A stretch of 10,875 nucleotides of DNA from Microgenomates group bacterium (GCA_028276105.1 JAPYWZ010000009.1:1-10875), one strand, 5' to 3'; numbered from the stretch's first letter, positions 1 through 6,371 are shown. Program-made: numbers and translations. The notes: a model not told the origin generated them from the sequence alone.

Positions 1-685
1 AAAAAGACAACGTTACGGTTACCTCTCCTTTTATTTCCTTTCTTTCTTTTAAGCTTTTTAAAACCTCACTTATTCTACCTCTTATAAACTCCTCAAAAAC
101 CTTGGTCATTTCTCGGGCGATTGAGATTTGGGTATTTTGGCTTATTTGATAAATAATCTCTAAAGTCTCAATTATTCTTTTGGGTGATTCAAAAAAAATA
201 ATCGTTGGTTTTTCTTTTTGGATTTTAAAATTAAAAAGTTCTTTAAAAATCTTTCTTTTTTCACTTGGTTTTTTTGGTAAAAAACCAAAAAACAAAAATG
301 GTTGGGGTGGAAGCCCTGAAGTTATCAATGCCGTTAAAATCGATGAGGGACCAGGAATTGGGACAATCTTTATGCCTTTTTTTATCACTTGTTTGACTAA
401 AAAAAATCCAGGATCAGAGATAACTGGTGTTCCAGCATCAGATATCAAAGCCAAATTTTTTCCCGAAAAAATTTTTTCTAAAATGTAAGGAACAATTTGT
501 AATTGATTTTCATCAGATAAATGAATTAATGGTTTTTTAATTTGATAATGAAAAAGTAAAATTTTTGCTTTATCGGTTGACTCGCAAACTATCCCATCAA
601 CTTCTTTTAAAATTTTTATTGCCCGAAAAGTAATATCTTCTAAATTACCAATTGGGGTTGAGATAAGATAAAGATTGCCTTTCAT
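1..685 (-). CDS. rsmI: RsmI, 16S rRNA (cytidine1402-2'-O)-methyltransferase, C-terminus cut by window edge
   Basis: Transfers a methyl group from SAM to the ribose 2'-OH of C1402 in the 16S rRNA decoding site. I read 228 residues from the ATG at 685; the frame is still open at base 1. Family landmarks in order: LYLISTPIGNLEDIT (5-19), SDAGTPVISDPGF (82-94), PIPGPSSILTAL of the SAM-binding tetrapyrrole-methylase fold (109-120), SGLPPQPFLFFGFLPKK (123-139), FFESPKR (164-170), REMTKVFEEF (191-200) and KGEVTV near the end (219-224). One oddity: the usual E-D-T-R of motif 1 reads E-S-T-D (35-38). The gene starts 3 nt after the VapC stop codon, so it is probably expressed from the toxin-antitoxin promoter at 1364-1392. 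No Shine-Dalgarno is seen. Most of the roughly 230-280 residues usual for the family are present. Confidence 0.93.
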   Translation of the reverse strand, partial: MKGNLYLISTPIGNLEDITFRAIKILKEVDGIVCESTDKAKILLFHYQIKKPLIHLSDENQLQIVPYILEKIFSGKNLALISDAGTPVISDPGFFLVKQVIKKGIKIVPIPGPSSILTALITSGLPPQPFLFFGFLPKKPSEKRKIFKELFNFKIQKEKPTIIFFESPKRIIETLEIIYQISQNTQISIAREMTKVFEEFIRGRISEVLKSLKERKEIKGEVTVTLSF

Positions 686-688
686 AGT

Positions 689-1099
689 TTAAATTTTTAA
701 AGGAGCAAAATTTAAATTGGGAATTAATTTAAAATGTTTTTGGTTTTTAGTTAAAAGGGGCGCTTCTAAATAAAAAGAGGTTGCAGCAATAATAATATCA
801 CCAACACCTATTTTTTTATAAAGATTATATCTTCTATTCAAATAAGCAGCAACTTTGGCAATTTCTGAATTAACCTCTTGAATTTTAAAGAAAGAAAAAA
901 GAAGATCGGCTTTTTCTGAAAAATCTTTATTCTCCAGTTGTTTAGCCGAATAATACTCAAAAACAGTAATGGTTGAAACAACAAGGATTTTTTTTGTTTG
1001 AAAGTATTTTTTTAAAAGCGGGTCTTTCCCTTTGTCATAATCAATAATGACATTGGTATCAACAAGAACAGAATTACCATCCATATTTTTTTGGATCAT
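689..1099 (-). CDS. vapC: VapC-like PIN-domain toxin (endoribonuclease)
   Basis: A PIN-domain ribonuclease toxin, expected to cleave a specific RNA (often tRNA or rRNA) when its antitoxin is lost. Acidic metal-binding positions, numbered from the first ATG: D14 in VLVDTNVIIDY, E48 in TVFEYYSAK, D101 in GVGDIIIAATS, and the closing T-K-N-Q-K-H-F (117-123), where the fourth acidic residue is replaced by His, a common variant. 136 residues is normal for VapC. The start is uncertain: the ATG at 1099 overlaps the antitoxin gene by 26 nt, while the ATG at 1084 (MDGNSVLVDTN) gives the more usual short lead into strand 1 and an 11-nt overlap. Either way translation is probably coupled to the antitoxin. 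The stop is 3 nt from the rsmI start, tying the toxin to a ribosome-modification gene in one operon. Confidence 0.88.
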   Translation of the reverse strand: MIQKNMDGNSVLVDTNVIIDYDKGKDPLLKKYFQTKKILVVSTITVFEYYSAKQLENKDFSEKADLLFSFFKIQEVNSEIAKVAAYLNRRYNLYKKIGVGDIIIAATSFYLEAPLLTKNQKHFKLIPNLNFAPLKI

Positions 1100-1355
1100 T
1101 AGCTTTTTTTTCTTTTTTTATAACTTTTTTATCCTCGTAAGGAAAATAAACTTTTTTGCCGGCCAATCGTCCATAAAATTTATCTAAAACTTCATCCACA
1201 TCTTCAATCACCGGCTTTTCACCGGGAAAGATTTTGGCAACAATTCGATTTCTTTTTTTAATCATCACTTCTCCATTGTAAACATTTACCCAATTTAAAA
1301 GTTCAAACCATTTATTTCTTGCCTCCGTTGCCGAAACGATTTTGATGTTTGCCAT
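1074..1355 (-). CDS. Phd/YefM-type antitoxin of the VapC pair
   Basis: A 93-residue antitoxin. The N-terminus MANIKIVSATEARNKWFELL followed by a beta-strand stretch (VMIKKRNRIVAKIFP, 30-44) is the Phd/YefM DNA-binding dimer fold. The charged C-terminal half (about 50-93, rich in Lys, Asp, Glu and ending DPKKYGW) is the likely toxin-binding tail that wraps the PIN domain. It is the first gene of the minus-strand unit antitoxin-toxin-rsmI, and its 3' end overlaps the toxin start. Phd-type antitoxins repress their own promoter; here that promoter (1364-1392) overlaps the trmD promoter, so the antitoxin may also affect trmD. That is an inference from the overlap. The ATG at 1355 is fixed by a -10 box ending 9 nt upstream. 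Confidence 0.85.
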   Translation of the reverse strand: MANIKIVSATEARNKWFELLNWVNVYNGEVMIKKRNRIVAKIFPGEKPVIEDVDEVLDKFYGRLAGKKVYFPYEDKKVIKKEKKANDPKKYGW

Positions 1356-1363
1356 ATATGTAC

Positions 1364-1392
1364 ATTTTAGCCATTTTGAACATTATTGTCAA
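1364..1392 (-). promoter_or_regulatory. Sigma70-type promoter for antitoxin-vapC-rsmI
   Basis: On the minus strand a perfect -35 TTGACA (1392-1387), a 17-nt spacer and a -10 TAAAAT (1369-1364, 5 of 6). Eight bases separate the -10 from the ATG at 1355, so the transcript should start at or next to the start codon. Confidence 0.75.
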
Positions 1393-1414
1393 ATGAAAAA
1401 GTTTTTTTTATAAT
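1386..1414 (+). promoter_or_regulatory. Sigma70-type promoter for trmD
   Basis: TTGTCA (1386-1391), a 17-nt spacer and a perfect TATAAT (1409-1414). The ATG at 1421 is 7 nt beyond the end of the -10, which predicts a leaderless mRNA; no Shine-Dalgarno precedes it. The -35 shares five bases with the -35 of the divergent antitoxin promoter, so both promoters cannot be bound by polymerase at once. Confidence 0.78.
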
Positions 1415-1420
1415 ATCAGC

Positions 1421-2194
1421 ATGAAAATCTCCATCATCACTCTTTTTCCCAAAATGATTGACTCTTTTTTTGAAGAAAGTATTGTTAAAAAAGCCAAAGA
1501 AAAAGGATTGATTGAGATAGAATTTGTAAATCTTCGCGATTTTGGTTTGGATTCGTATGGGACGGTTGATGATAAACCTTATGGAGGAGGAGCGGGGATG
1601 GTACTTAGAGTTGATGTTTTGTATAAGGCTTTAAAACAAATAAAAAATAAAAATGAAAAAATAAAAATGACAATGAAAAATGAAAAAATTGTTTTAACTT
1701 CTCCAAAAGGAAAAATATTTAATCAAGAAAAGGCAAAAGAATATGCAAAATTAGATCATTTAGTTATTATCTGTGGCCATTATGAGGGAGTCGATGAGAG
1801 GGTTTTGAATTTTGTTGATGAGGAAGTGTCTTTGGGTGATTTTGTGATGACTGGAGGGGAGATTGCAGCGGCGACCATCACTGATGCTGTCTGTCGTCTG
1901 GTTCCTGGAGTTTTGAAAAAGGAAAAAGCAACAAAAATAGAAAGTTTCTTTGAGGTTTCTATCGATAAATTAATTGAGGTTGTTGGTGAAGATAGGATTT
2001 TAAAAAAACTAAAAGAAAAGGGAGCAAAAAAAGTAAAACTTTTGGAATATCCTCAATATACAAGACCGGAGGATTTTTTAGGATTTAAAGTACCAAAGAT
2101 TTTACTTTCTGGTAATCACAAAGAAATTGAAATCTGGCGATTGAAAAAAGCCTATGAGGAGACAAAGAAGAAAAGAAAAGATTTACTTAAATAA
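1421..2194 (+). CDS. trmD: TrmD, tRNA (guanine37-N1)-methyltransferase
   Basis: SPOUT-class enzyme that makes m1G37 next to the anticodon with SAM, preventing +1 frameshifting. It runs 257 residues from the ATG at 1421. Landmarks: ISIITLFPKMI (3-13), TVDDKPYGGGAGMVL (48-62), the SAM-knot segments LTSPKGK (92-98), ICGHYEGVDER (117-127) and SLGDFVMTGGE (137-147), DAVCRLVPGVL (155-165) with the conserved Arg at 159, then PQYTRPEDF (211-219) and LLSGNHKEIEIWR (228-240) of the C-terminal domain. Two departures from the E. coli protein: the catalytic Asp169 position aligns without gaps to Glu174, and about 27 extra residues lie between that position and PQYTRP. A low-complexity AAAAATGA-like stretch encodes residues 73-89. 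The final 12 nt overlap the end of the convergent pseudogene. Confidence 0.95.
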   Translation: MKISIITLFPKMIDSFFEESIVKKAKEKGLIEIEFVNLRDFGLDSYGTVDDKPYGGGAGMVLRVDVLYKALKQIKNKNEKIKMTMKNEKIVLTSPKGKIFNQEKAKEYAKLDHLVIICGHYEGVDERVLNFVDEEVSLGDFVMTGGEIAAATITDAVCRLVPGVLKKEKATKIESFFEVSIDKLIEVVGEDRILKKLKEKGAKKVKLLEYPQYTRPEDFLGFKVPKILLSGNHKEIEIWRLKKAYEETKKKRKDLLK

Positions 2195-2613
2195 TTGATA
2201 AGCTTTTCTTGCGTCATCAATAACGGTTTTATTAAAATCAAAAACAATCATTCCCTCTTTATTTTGCTTTAAATTTTTCAAACAACCATAAAAAGGCAGA
2301 CATACTTGGGTGCGGCCGGCCAAAACATCAAAATCATAGATACTTTCTTTCCTTCAAATCCAAAAGGAACCAGTTTTTGTTTTCTATAGGTGAGAATAAT
2401 TTTTCCGTTTTTATTAATAAAAAAAGTGTAGTTATTTTCTTAATTTCTTTATCGGAATAATAATCAAGCGGACCAAACCAAAAATCTTCAGGAAAACAAA
2501 TAATTTGGGAGTTTTGTTTTTTTTGCTTTCTTAATAAAATCAATCACTCGCCTTGAAATTACCAAAAAACTCTGTCTTATTTTTGTCTCAAACTGAACTA
2601 GGGCGATTTTCAT
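2183..2613 (-). pseudogene. Decayed carbon-nitrogen hydrolase (nitrilase superfamily) gene
   Basis: Reading the minus strand in three successive frames gives pieces of a CN hydrolase. Frame 1 from the ATG at 2613: MKIALVQFETKIRQSF to about IDFIKKAKK. Frame 2 after an A8 run (2524-2517): QIICFPEDFWFGPLDYY, with the catalytic Glu. Frame 3 after a shift near 2430-2440: NYTFFINKNGKIILTYRKQK then LVPFGFEG, with the catalytic Lys. After another shift near 2340: YDFDVLAGRTQVCLPFYG and a family-like end, EGMIVFDFNKTVIDDARKAY, with stop at 2183. The block carrying the catalytic Cys and about 40 residues between Glu and Lys are missing; an intact gene would be 750-850 nt against 431 here. The deletions cannot be base-calling errors alone. 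Its promoter is intact. The exact amidase subfamily cannot be told. Confidence 0.75.
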
Positions 2614-2620
2614 GCAGCTC

Positions 2621-2629
2621 ATTATAACA
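2621..2629 (-). promoter_or_regulatory. Extended -10 promoter of the CN hydrolase pseudogene
   Basis: TGtTATAAT on the minus strand (2629-2621): a TG extension plus a perfect TATAAT. No convincing -35 lies 17 nt upstream. Seven bases separate it from the ATG at 2613, the same leaderless geometry as elsewhere in the window. Confidence 0.6.
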
Positions 2630-2713
2630 AGCTAATTTTTATATATTTTTTATAATTTTTTAAATCGCGTCAAATCAAGAAAAAGATAGGCTTGACAAAG
2701 TTTAAAATCTTTC

Positions 2714-2742
2714 TTGAAATCGGTTTAAATTTTTGTTACAAA
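2714..2742 (+). promoter_or_regulatory. Promoter of the membrane-anchored exported protein gene
   Basis: TTGAAA (2714-2719), a 17-nt spacer and TACAAA (2737-2742), with the ATG at 2750 eight bases past the -10. A TTGACA at 2692-2697 upstream could serve a second start, but its -10 partner (TGAAAT, 2715-2720) is weak. Confidence 0.5.
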
Positions 2743-2749
2743 TTTAATT

Positions 2750-3433
2750 ATGAAAAACAAAAAGGGTAACATTCTTCTTTTAGTTATTTTGTTAGGTTTA
2801 TTAACTTTTTCCACTGCTTCTTATGTTGGGGTAAAATACTTTAAAGAAAAAAAGGTGAAAAAAGTTTTAAATCAAAAAACAAACCAAAACTCTACTTCAA
2901 CGCCATCAACTGTTGTTACTCCTTCTGTCGAACCAACATCCCCCAAAACTCCAACCCCCAATCTTTTACCAACTAAGGAAGAAAAAACCGAAACTGATTG
3001 GTTAACATACAAAAACTATTTAAATAAGTTTTTAATCAATTATCCAAAAGAGGCAAAAATTGAAAAAAGAGATGAGGCGGATATAATCGAAAATTCCAAC
3101 TGTGTCCGAATTTATACGCAAAACTACTATGTTTTAATCGGTGGTGCCAATGAAGAAAATTATGATTGTTTTCGGACAGGCGTTGGCGCCAACTACGCTC
3201 AAGGACCAACAGAAACTGTGAATATTGGTGGTGGTGAATATAAGGTAACCGGAATGCATACTGAATCGGCTTCGGCTGGATATTATGAAGAGTTTTTTGC
3301 CGTACCAACCGTTGATAAAAGAGTAAGATTTGAATTTGGAATAAGCGTTAATGAAAAGTATGGTAGTATCAAAAAATCTGAGGCAAAAGCGATTTTAGCA
3401 AAAATTCTTAAATCTTATTCTCCAGCGGAGTAA
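2750..3433 (+). CDS. Membrane-anchored exported protein with PsbP-like C-terminal domain
   Basis: 227 residues. A short basic start (MKNKKGN) leads into one hydrophobic helix (7-28). A Lys-rich stretch follows, then a Ser/Thr/Pro-rich linker (about 46-75), then a soluble domain (about 82-223) beginning WLTYKNYLNKFLINYPKEAKI. That opening resembles the 'YENKEYGFSFKYP' start of PsbP-like/DUF-type extracellular domains common in Patescibacteria. C118 and C140 could form a disulfide. There is no lipobox Cys, so an uncleaved N-terminal anchor with the domain outside the cell is the simplest reading. It is a single-gene unit with its own promoter. Function unknown; a sensor, adhesion or envelope role is possible but nothing in the sequence decides. 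Confidence 0.75.
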   Translation: MKNKKGNILLLVILLGLLTFSTASYVGVKYFKEKKVKKVLNQKTNQNSTSTPSTVVTPSVEPTSPKTPTPNLLPTKEEKTETDWLTYKNYLNKFLINYPKEAKIEKRDEADIIENSNCVRIYTQNYYVLIGGANEENYDCFRTGVGANYAQGPTETVNIGGGEYKVTGMHTESASAGYYEEFFAVPTVDKRVRFEFGISVNEKYGSIKKSEAKAILAKILKSYSPAE

Positions 3434-3437
3434 AGAA

Positions 3438-3478
3438 TTATTTATAAATCTCCCGTCGATGACCCACCCGTAAAATTA
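3438..3478 (-). pseudogene. RelE 3'-end remnant, direct repeat copy 1
   Basis: 41 bp matching 6376-6416 with one mismatch (C at 3464 for T at 6402), same orientation. On the minus strand it encodes ILRVGHRREIYK and a TAA, the exact C-terminus of the RelE toxin at 6376-6627. Similarity ends abruptly at both edges: one edge is the stop codon, and upstream coding sequence is absent. It is either what is left of a second relE or a displaced 3' end made by insertion of the intervening DNA. Confidence 0.8.
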
Positions 3479-3609
3479 GGCATAATTAAAAAGGACTAGA
3501 CTAGAATAGCATCTTTTGTACTAGTTAAAATGCTTGTTAAATCAGTCAAATTAAGTGATTATAAAATTAAAAAAATCCGAAACTAATAAAACCATTTTAA
3601 CAAAAATTA
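3479..3609 (+). other. Intergenic stretch without a recognisable gene
   Basis: AT-rich spacer between the RelE remnant and the end of the surface-protein gene. It holds a short CTAGA tandem (3496-3504) and an open frame of 18 codons on the plus strand from the ATG at 3530 (MLVKSVKLSDYK...), which I cannot assign. No RNA gene or strong terminator is seen. Confidence 0.4.
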
Positions 3610-5478
3610 TCAAATCTTATTTTTCAAGTAGAAATAAAATAGGACAAAAAATAAAATAAAAATTAAGAAAAACAAAATTAAGACAGAAAGATATAATTTA
3701 TTGTTTTTAACTTCCTTTTCCTTTGTTAAAACATTAGTTTGGGTATTGTTACCATTATCGAATCTATTACTGGTACTTGATAAATTTTTAGTTGGTGTTA
3801 ATTTAGGTGTGATTTTAAATTCTTCAATTAACTTTAGTCCATTTTTATCGATATAAATTTTATTTTCTGAAAAAAAGTTCGATGTGGTTTTAGTAACTTT
3901 TACCGAAGTTTTGGGATCGATAAATTCTAAATAATACTCAAAAAAAGGCAGATTCTTTTTATCTATTTTTAAAAATCCATTATTATCACCCGTGGTTTGA
4001 TAAAAAACTTTATCATTCATTTTCAACTTAATTAATACTTTTGCATAAGGAATAATTTTATTATTACTCTCATAAGCATAACCTTCAAGATAATTAAAAA
4101 TCGGTTCAAAACTTGGTGTATTTTCAAAATCTATCTTAGTAAAATCGACATTATTATTTTTTATAATCGGCTTAGTTAAATCAACCTTCTCCACCACAAT
4201 CAAAAGTTTCTCATAAGGAATAAAGCTTTTTTTTATATTAATAACAAAATTTCCAAATTTATCGGCATTGACACAATCAATAACTTTTTTACTTTCTTTT
4301 CCCACTAAACATACTTTTGCTTTTGGAAAAGTCACTTTCCCAGAATAATTAACAAAACTACCCATATCAACCTGCCTCAAACTTCCTTCTAATACTTCTG
4401 CTACTGCTTGAGTATATGGTAATCCTTTTGGGATAAGAGGGATGTCATGGTGAGTTGGGACTCCTTTTTTTTCCTCATAAACATCATCTTTTTTGTAAAT
4501 ATCAGAATAAATTTCTGAATAAGCTGAACTTAATTTACTTAAATCATTGGTAAAAATATGAGTTTGGGGAGGCTCAACGTCGATTTTATAAAATCCTTCT
4601 TTTTCAACCAAAATATTATAAACTCCTCTTAAATTAGTGATATCAAAATTATTTTCAAATTGTTGATTAACCGGCTTACCGGTATTTGCATCAATTAATG
4701 TTACCTTAATATCAGACATCGGCTCAAGAGAAACTGCATCAAAAACCCGACCATAAGGATCCCAAGAAATAGCTACACAGTCTTTTTCGGCCCCTTCTTT
4801 TTTTTCAAAACTAAACTCCACTGTTGACTGTTTCAACGAACTATCACTTCCTTGATCAACCCCTTTACCCGTTTCTTCATTGACGGGATTGGCTTCACCA
4901 ATAGCATAAAAGGTATAATTAACATGGGGAATAAAATTACCAGCAACAACCGTATTAACTGGACCATAAGAGACTTTCCCCCCTTGAGCAGTTGGTCCAA
5001 CAGCAAAAACATTGGTAAAAAGACTAAAAACATCTTTTAAATAATTTTTACTTTGACTAACAATCGAAGAAGTTATATCTTTACATCCTGGCTTTGCCTC
5101 AACACTTTTTGCTATTTTATCTCTTAATTTTTGAACTTTTTCTGGGTCATCACATTGAGCTGGTCTGACTTTAATATCTTTTTTATCACATTTTTCTAAT
5201 ATTTTACTATTCTCCTCTATTTCCTTATTGTTAGTATTACACTGCCAGATTTGACAACCACTTTTTGATAAACACTCTCCTGTCAATCGAATTGTCCCTG
5301 TCACGCTTTTCCAACCATCTTGTTTCACTTTCTCAGATTGAGCTTTTAAACAAGTACGAATATTGCCTTGATTAGCCATTTCTGAAAAAGAATCGTTTTC
5401 TCGAGCTAAAACAAAAAAAGGAAAGAAAAAAATAAAAAAGAAGACTAAAAATAAAATTAATTTTTTTTTAATAGCCAT
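3610..5478 (-). CDS. Secreted, C-terminally anchored surface protein with carboxypeptidase-regulatory-like domains
   Basis: 622 residues from the ATG at 5478. Signal peptide: MAIKKK, then a Phe/Leu-rich core (7-24) with a likely cut after VLA (25). Residues 40-135 are Cys-rich (seven Cys), suggesting a disulfide-bonded module. Three beta-sandwich segments look like CarboxypepD_reg/Ig-like repeats: about 238-300 (DPYGRVFDAVSLEPMSDIKV), 377-430 (YSGKVTFPKAKVCLVG) and 463-525 (YLEGYAYESNNKIIPYAKV). A Thr/Asn-rich spacer (555-590) precedes a C-terminal membrane helix (595-617) and a short basic tail. So the bulk is extracellular and tethered at the C-terminus. Upstream starts at 5496 (ATG) and 5514 (TTG) are rejected because they lie within or upstream of the promoter. 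Probably an adhesion or cell-surface structural protein; the partner is unknown. Confidence 0.75.
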   Translation of the reverse strand: MAIKKKLILFLVFFFIFFFPFFVLARENDSFSEMANQGNIRTCLKAQSEKVKQDGWKSVTGTIRLTGECLSKSGCQIWQCNTNNKEIEENSKILEKCDKKDIKVRPAQCDDPEKVQKLRDKIAKSVEAKPGCKDITSSIVSQSKNYLKDVFSLFTNVFAVGPTAQGGKVSYGPVNTVVAGNFIPHVNYTFYAIGEANPVNEETGKGVDQGSDSSLKQSTVEFSFEKKEGAEKDCVAISWDPYGRVFDAVSLEPMSDIKVTLIDANTGKPVNQQFENNFDITNLRGVYNILVEKEGFYKIDVEPPQTHIFTNDLSKLSSAYSEIYSDIYKKDDVYEEKKGVPTHHDIPLIPKGLPYTQAVAEVLEGSLRQVDMGSFVNYSGKVTFPKAKVCLVGKESKKVIDCVNADKFGNFVINIKKSFIPYEKLLIVVEKVDLTKPIIKNNNVDFTKIDFENTPSFEPIFNYLEGYAYESNNKIIPYAKVLIKLKMNDKVFYQTTGDNNGFLKIDKKNLPFFEYYLEFIDPKTSVKVTKTTSNFFSENKIYIDKNGLKLIEEFKITPKLTPTKNLSSTSNRFDNGNNTQTNVLTKEKEVKNNKLYLSVLILFFLIFILFFVLFYFYLKNKI

Positions 5479-5485
5479 ATTTTTT

Positions 5486-5514
5486 ATAATAATCATTAAA
5501 AAATTAAATGTCAA
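5486..5514 (-). promoter_or_regulatory. Promoter of the surface-protein gene
   Basis: Minus strand: perfect TTGACA (5514-5509), a 17-nt spacer and TATTAT (5491-5486, 5 of 6). The ATG at 5478 begins eight bases past the -10. This fixes the start codon, since the alternative starts fall inside the promoter. Confidence 0.75.
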
Positions 5515-5519
5515 TTAAT

Positions 5520-5659
5520 ATTTGGTTCTATTTAAAAATTGGTTGATTTAATATATACCAATTTTCCTCTAGTTTACCAATTTTCTTATCTTTTTGTCAT
5601 CCCGCCCTTCGCAAAAGTGGGAATCTATATAATTGACAATATTTTTAAAAGAACCAAAT
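5520..5659. repeat. MITE-like element: inverted ends around a REP-like hairpin
   Basis: Left end ATTTGGTTCTATTTAAAAAT (5520-5539) pairs with the right end ATTTTTAAAAGAACCAAAT (5641-5659) with a single 1-nt bulge. Inside are a 9-bp perfect hairpin (AAAATTGGT 5535-5543 with ACCAATTTT 5557-5565), a second ACCAATTTTC copy (5576-5585), and a REP-like palindrome (5596-5626). No clear target duplication flanks it. It sits exactly between two divergent promoters and codes for nothing I recognise. Confidence 0.55.
5596..5626. repeat. REP-like palindrome (GTCAT...GAATCT type)
   Basis: Begins GTCATCCCGC and ends GTGGGAATCT. Stem TCCCGC (5600-5605) pairs with GTGGGA (5617-5622), one G-U pair and an 11-nt loop. 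Much richer in GC than its surroundings, and built like the dispersed GTCATTCCCGC...GCGGGAAT repeats known from many bacterial genomes. Confidence 0.5.
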
Positions 5660-5664
5660 CCCAC

Positions 5665-5693
5665 TTGACAAAAATATTTAAAAGTATTATTAT
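5665..5693 (+). promoter_or_regulatory. Promoter of the RHH antitoxin-vapC pair
   Basis: Perfect TTGACA (5665-5670), a 17-nt spacer and TATTAT (5688-5693). The ATG at 5702 starts nine bases past the -10, so the mRNA should be leaderless or nearly so. Confidence 0.75.
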
Positions 5694-5701
5694 CATACTA
5701 T

Positions 5702-5965
5702 ATGAAAAAATTAATCCGAACCACTATTACCGTTCCCGAAGACATTTATAAACAAACAAAAGTTAAAGCCTCTCTTGTTCAAGAAAGTTTTAGCGCTTAT
5801 GTTACTGAAGCTCTTTATGAAAAAATAAATCAAATAATAGATGAACCATTAAAAAAAAGAGTTGATCCGAAAAAAACCCTTGGTGTTTTTTCCCTTGGTA
5901 TTAAAAAAATTCCCTCAAGAAAAAAACTATATGAGACCCACCTTCAGCGGAAACTGGGGCGTTGA
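5702..5965 (+). CDS. Ribbon-helix-helix (CopG/VapB-type) antitoxin
   Basis: 87 residues. The N-terminal MKKLIRTTITVPEDIYKQTK followed by VQESFSAYVTEALYEKI (26-42) is a ribbon-helix-helix: a beta-strand that enters the DNA major groove, then two helices with Ser-Ala-Tyr at the turn. The basic C-terminal part (about 46-87) is the expected toxin-binding region. The stop TGA at 5963-5965 lies 35 nt inside the VapC reading frame, typical of translationally coupled antitoxin-toxin pairs. RHH antitoxins usually bind their own promoter region, here next to the inverted-repeat element at 5520-5659. Confidence 0.82.
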   Translation: MKKLIRTTITVPEDIYKQTKVKASLVQESFSAYVTEALYEKINQIIDEPLKKRVDPKKTLGVFSLGIKKIPSRKKLYETHLQRKLGR

Positions 5966-6371
5966 TTCCAATATTATTATTTATGCCCTGGATCGAAAGT
6001 CGGTATTTTTTAAAAAAGCCGAGGCGTTTTTTAACCAAGCAAAAGGAATAAATTTTTATATCACCCAACAAAATCTTGTTGAAATTGAAAAAGTTATCAT
6101 TGGTTTTTATAGAATCAAAAAAGAGACGGTTATCACCAATTTAGAAAGATTTTTATCTGCCTTTAATTTTTCTATTATTTCTCCTCTACCTACCACTCTT
6201 TCTTATTATCACAAGCTTCTTTTATTTTATCCCGCAAAAGATGCTTTTTTTGATTTGTATCTTGTGGCTACTTATCTTGATAATCAAATCAATAACTTTT
6301 TTACAGTTAACACTAAAGATTTTTTAACCATCAAAGAACTGCGCGTAGTTAATCCTTTTTCTTATTTTTAG
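5931..6371 (+). CDS. vapC: VapC-like PIN-domain toxin
   Basis: 146 residues from the ATG at 5931. PIN positions: D12 in WGVDSNIIIYALD, E51 in QQNLVEIEKVI, D108 in DAFFDLYLVATYL (D104 nearby), and the closing T-V-N-T-K-D-F (125-131) with D130. A metal-dependent ribonuclease is expected. An upstream in-frame start at 5862 would run deep into the antitoxin gene and add residues unlike a PIN N-terminus, so 5931 is preferred; it is the first ATG before strand 1. It shares little obvious sequence with the VapC at 689-1099, so the two are not a recent duplication. It converges on relE with only 4 nt between the stop codons. Confidence 0.85.
   Translation: MRPTFSGNWGVDSNIIIYALDRKSVFFKKAEAFFNQAKGINFYITQQNLVEIEKVIIGFYRIKKETVITNLERFLSAFNFSIISPLPTTLSYYHKLLLFYPAKDAFFDLYLVATYLDNQINNFFTVNTKDFLTIKELRVVNPFSYF

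Noticed and set aside
2195..2230. Terminator hairpin after trmD (ATTGAT...ATCAAT)
   Set aside because: Only a short AT-rich stem with a long loop, and it lies in the convergent pseudogene's coding remnant; T-runs are common everywhere here.
5479..5514. Longer start for the surface protein (ATG 5496 or TTG 5514)
   Set aside because: These codons lie within or upstream of the TTGACA/TATTAT promoter and would place charged and Asn residues ahead of a clean signal peptide.
5539..5751. Plus-strand frame of 70 codons across the inverted-repeat element
   Set aside because: It runs through hairpins and the antitoxin promoter and then into the wrong frame of the antitoxin gene.
5862..5930. Longer N-terminus for the second VapC
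   Set aside because: The extra 23 residues are an out-of-frame reading of the antitoxin and do not resemble a PIN start.
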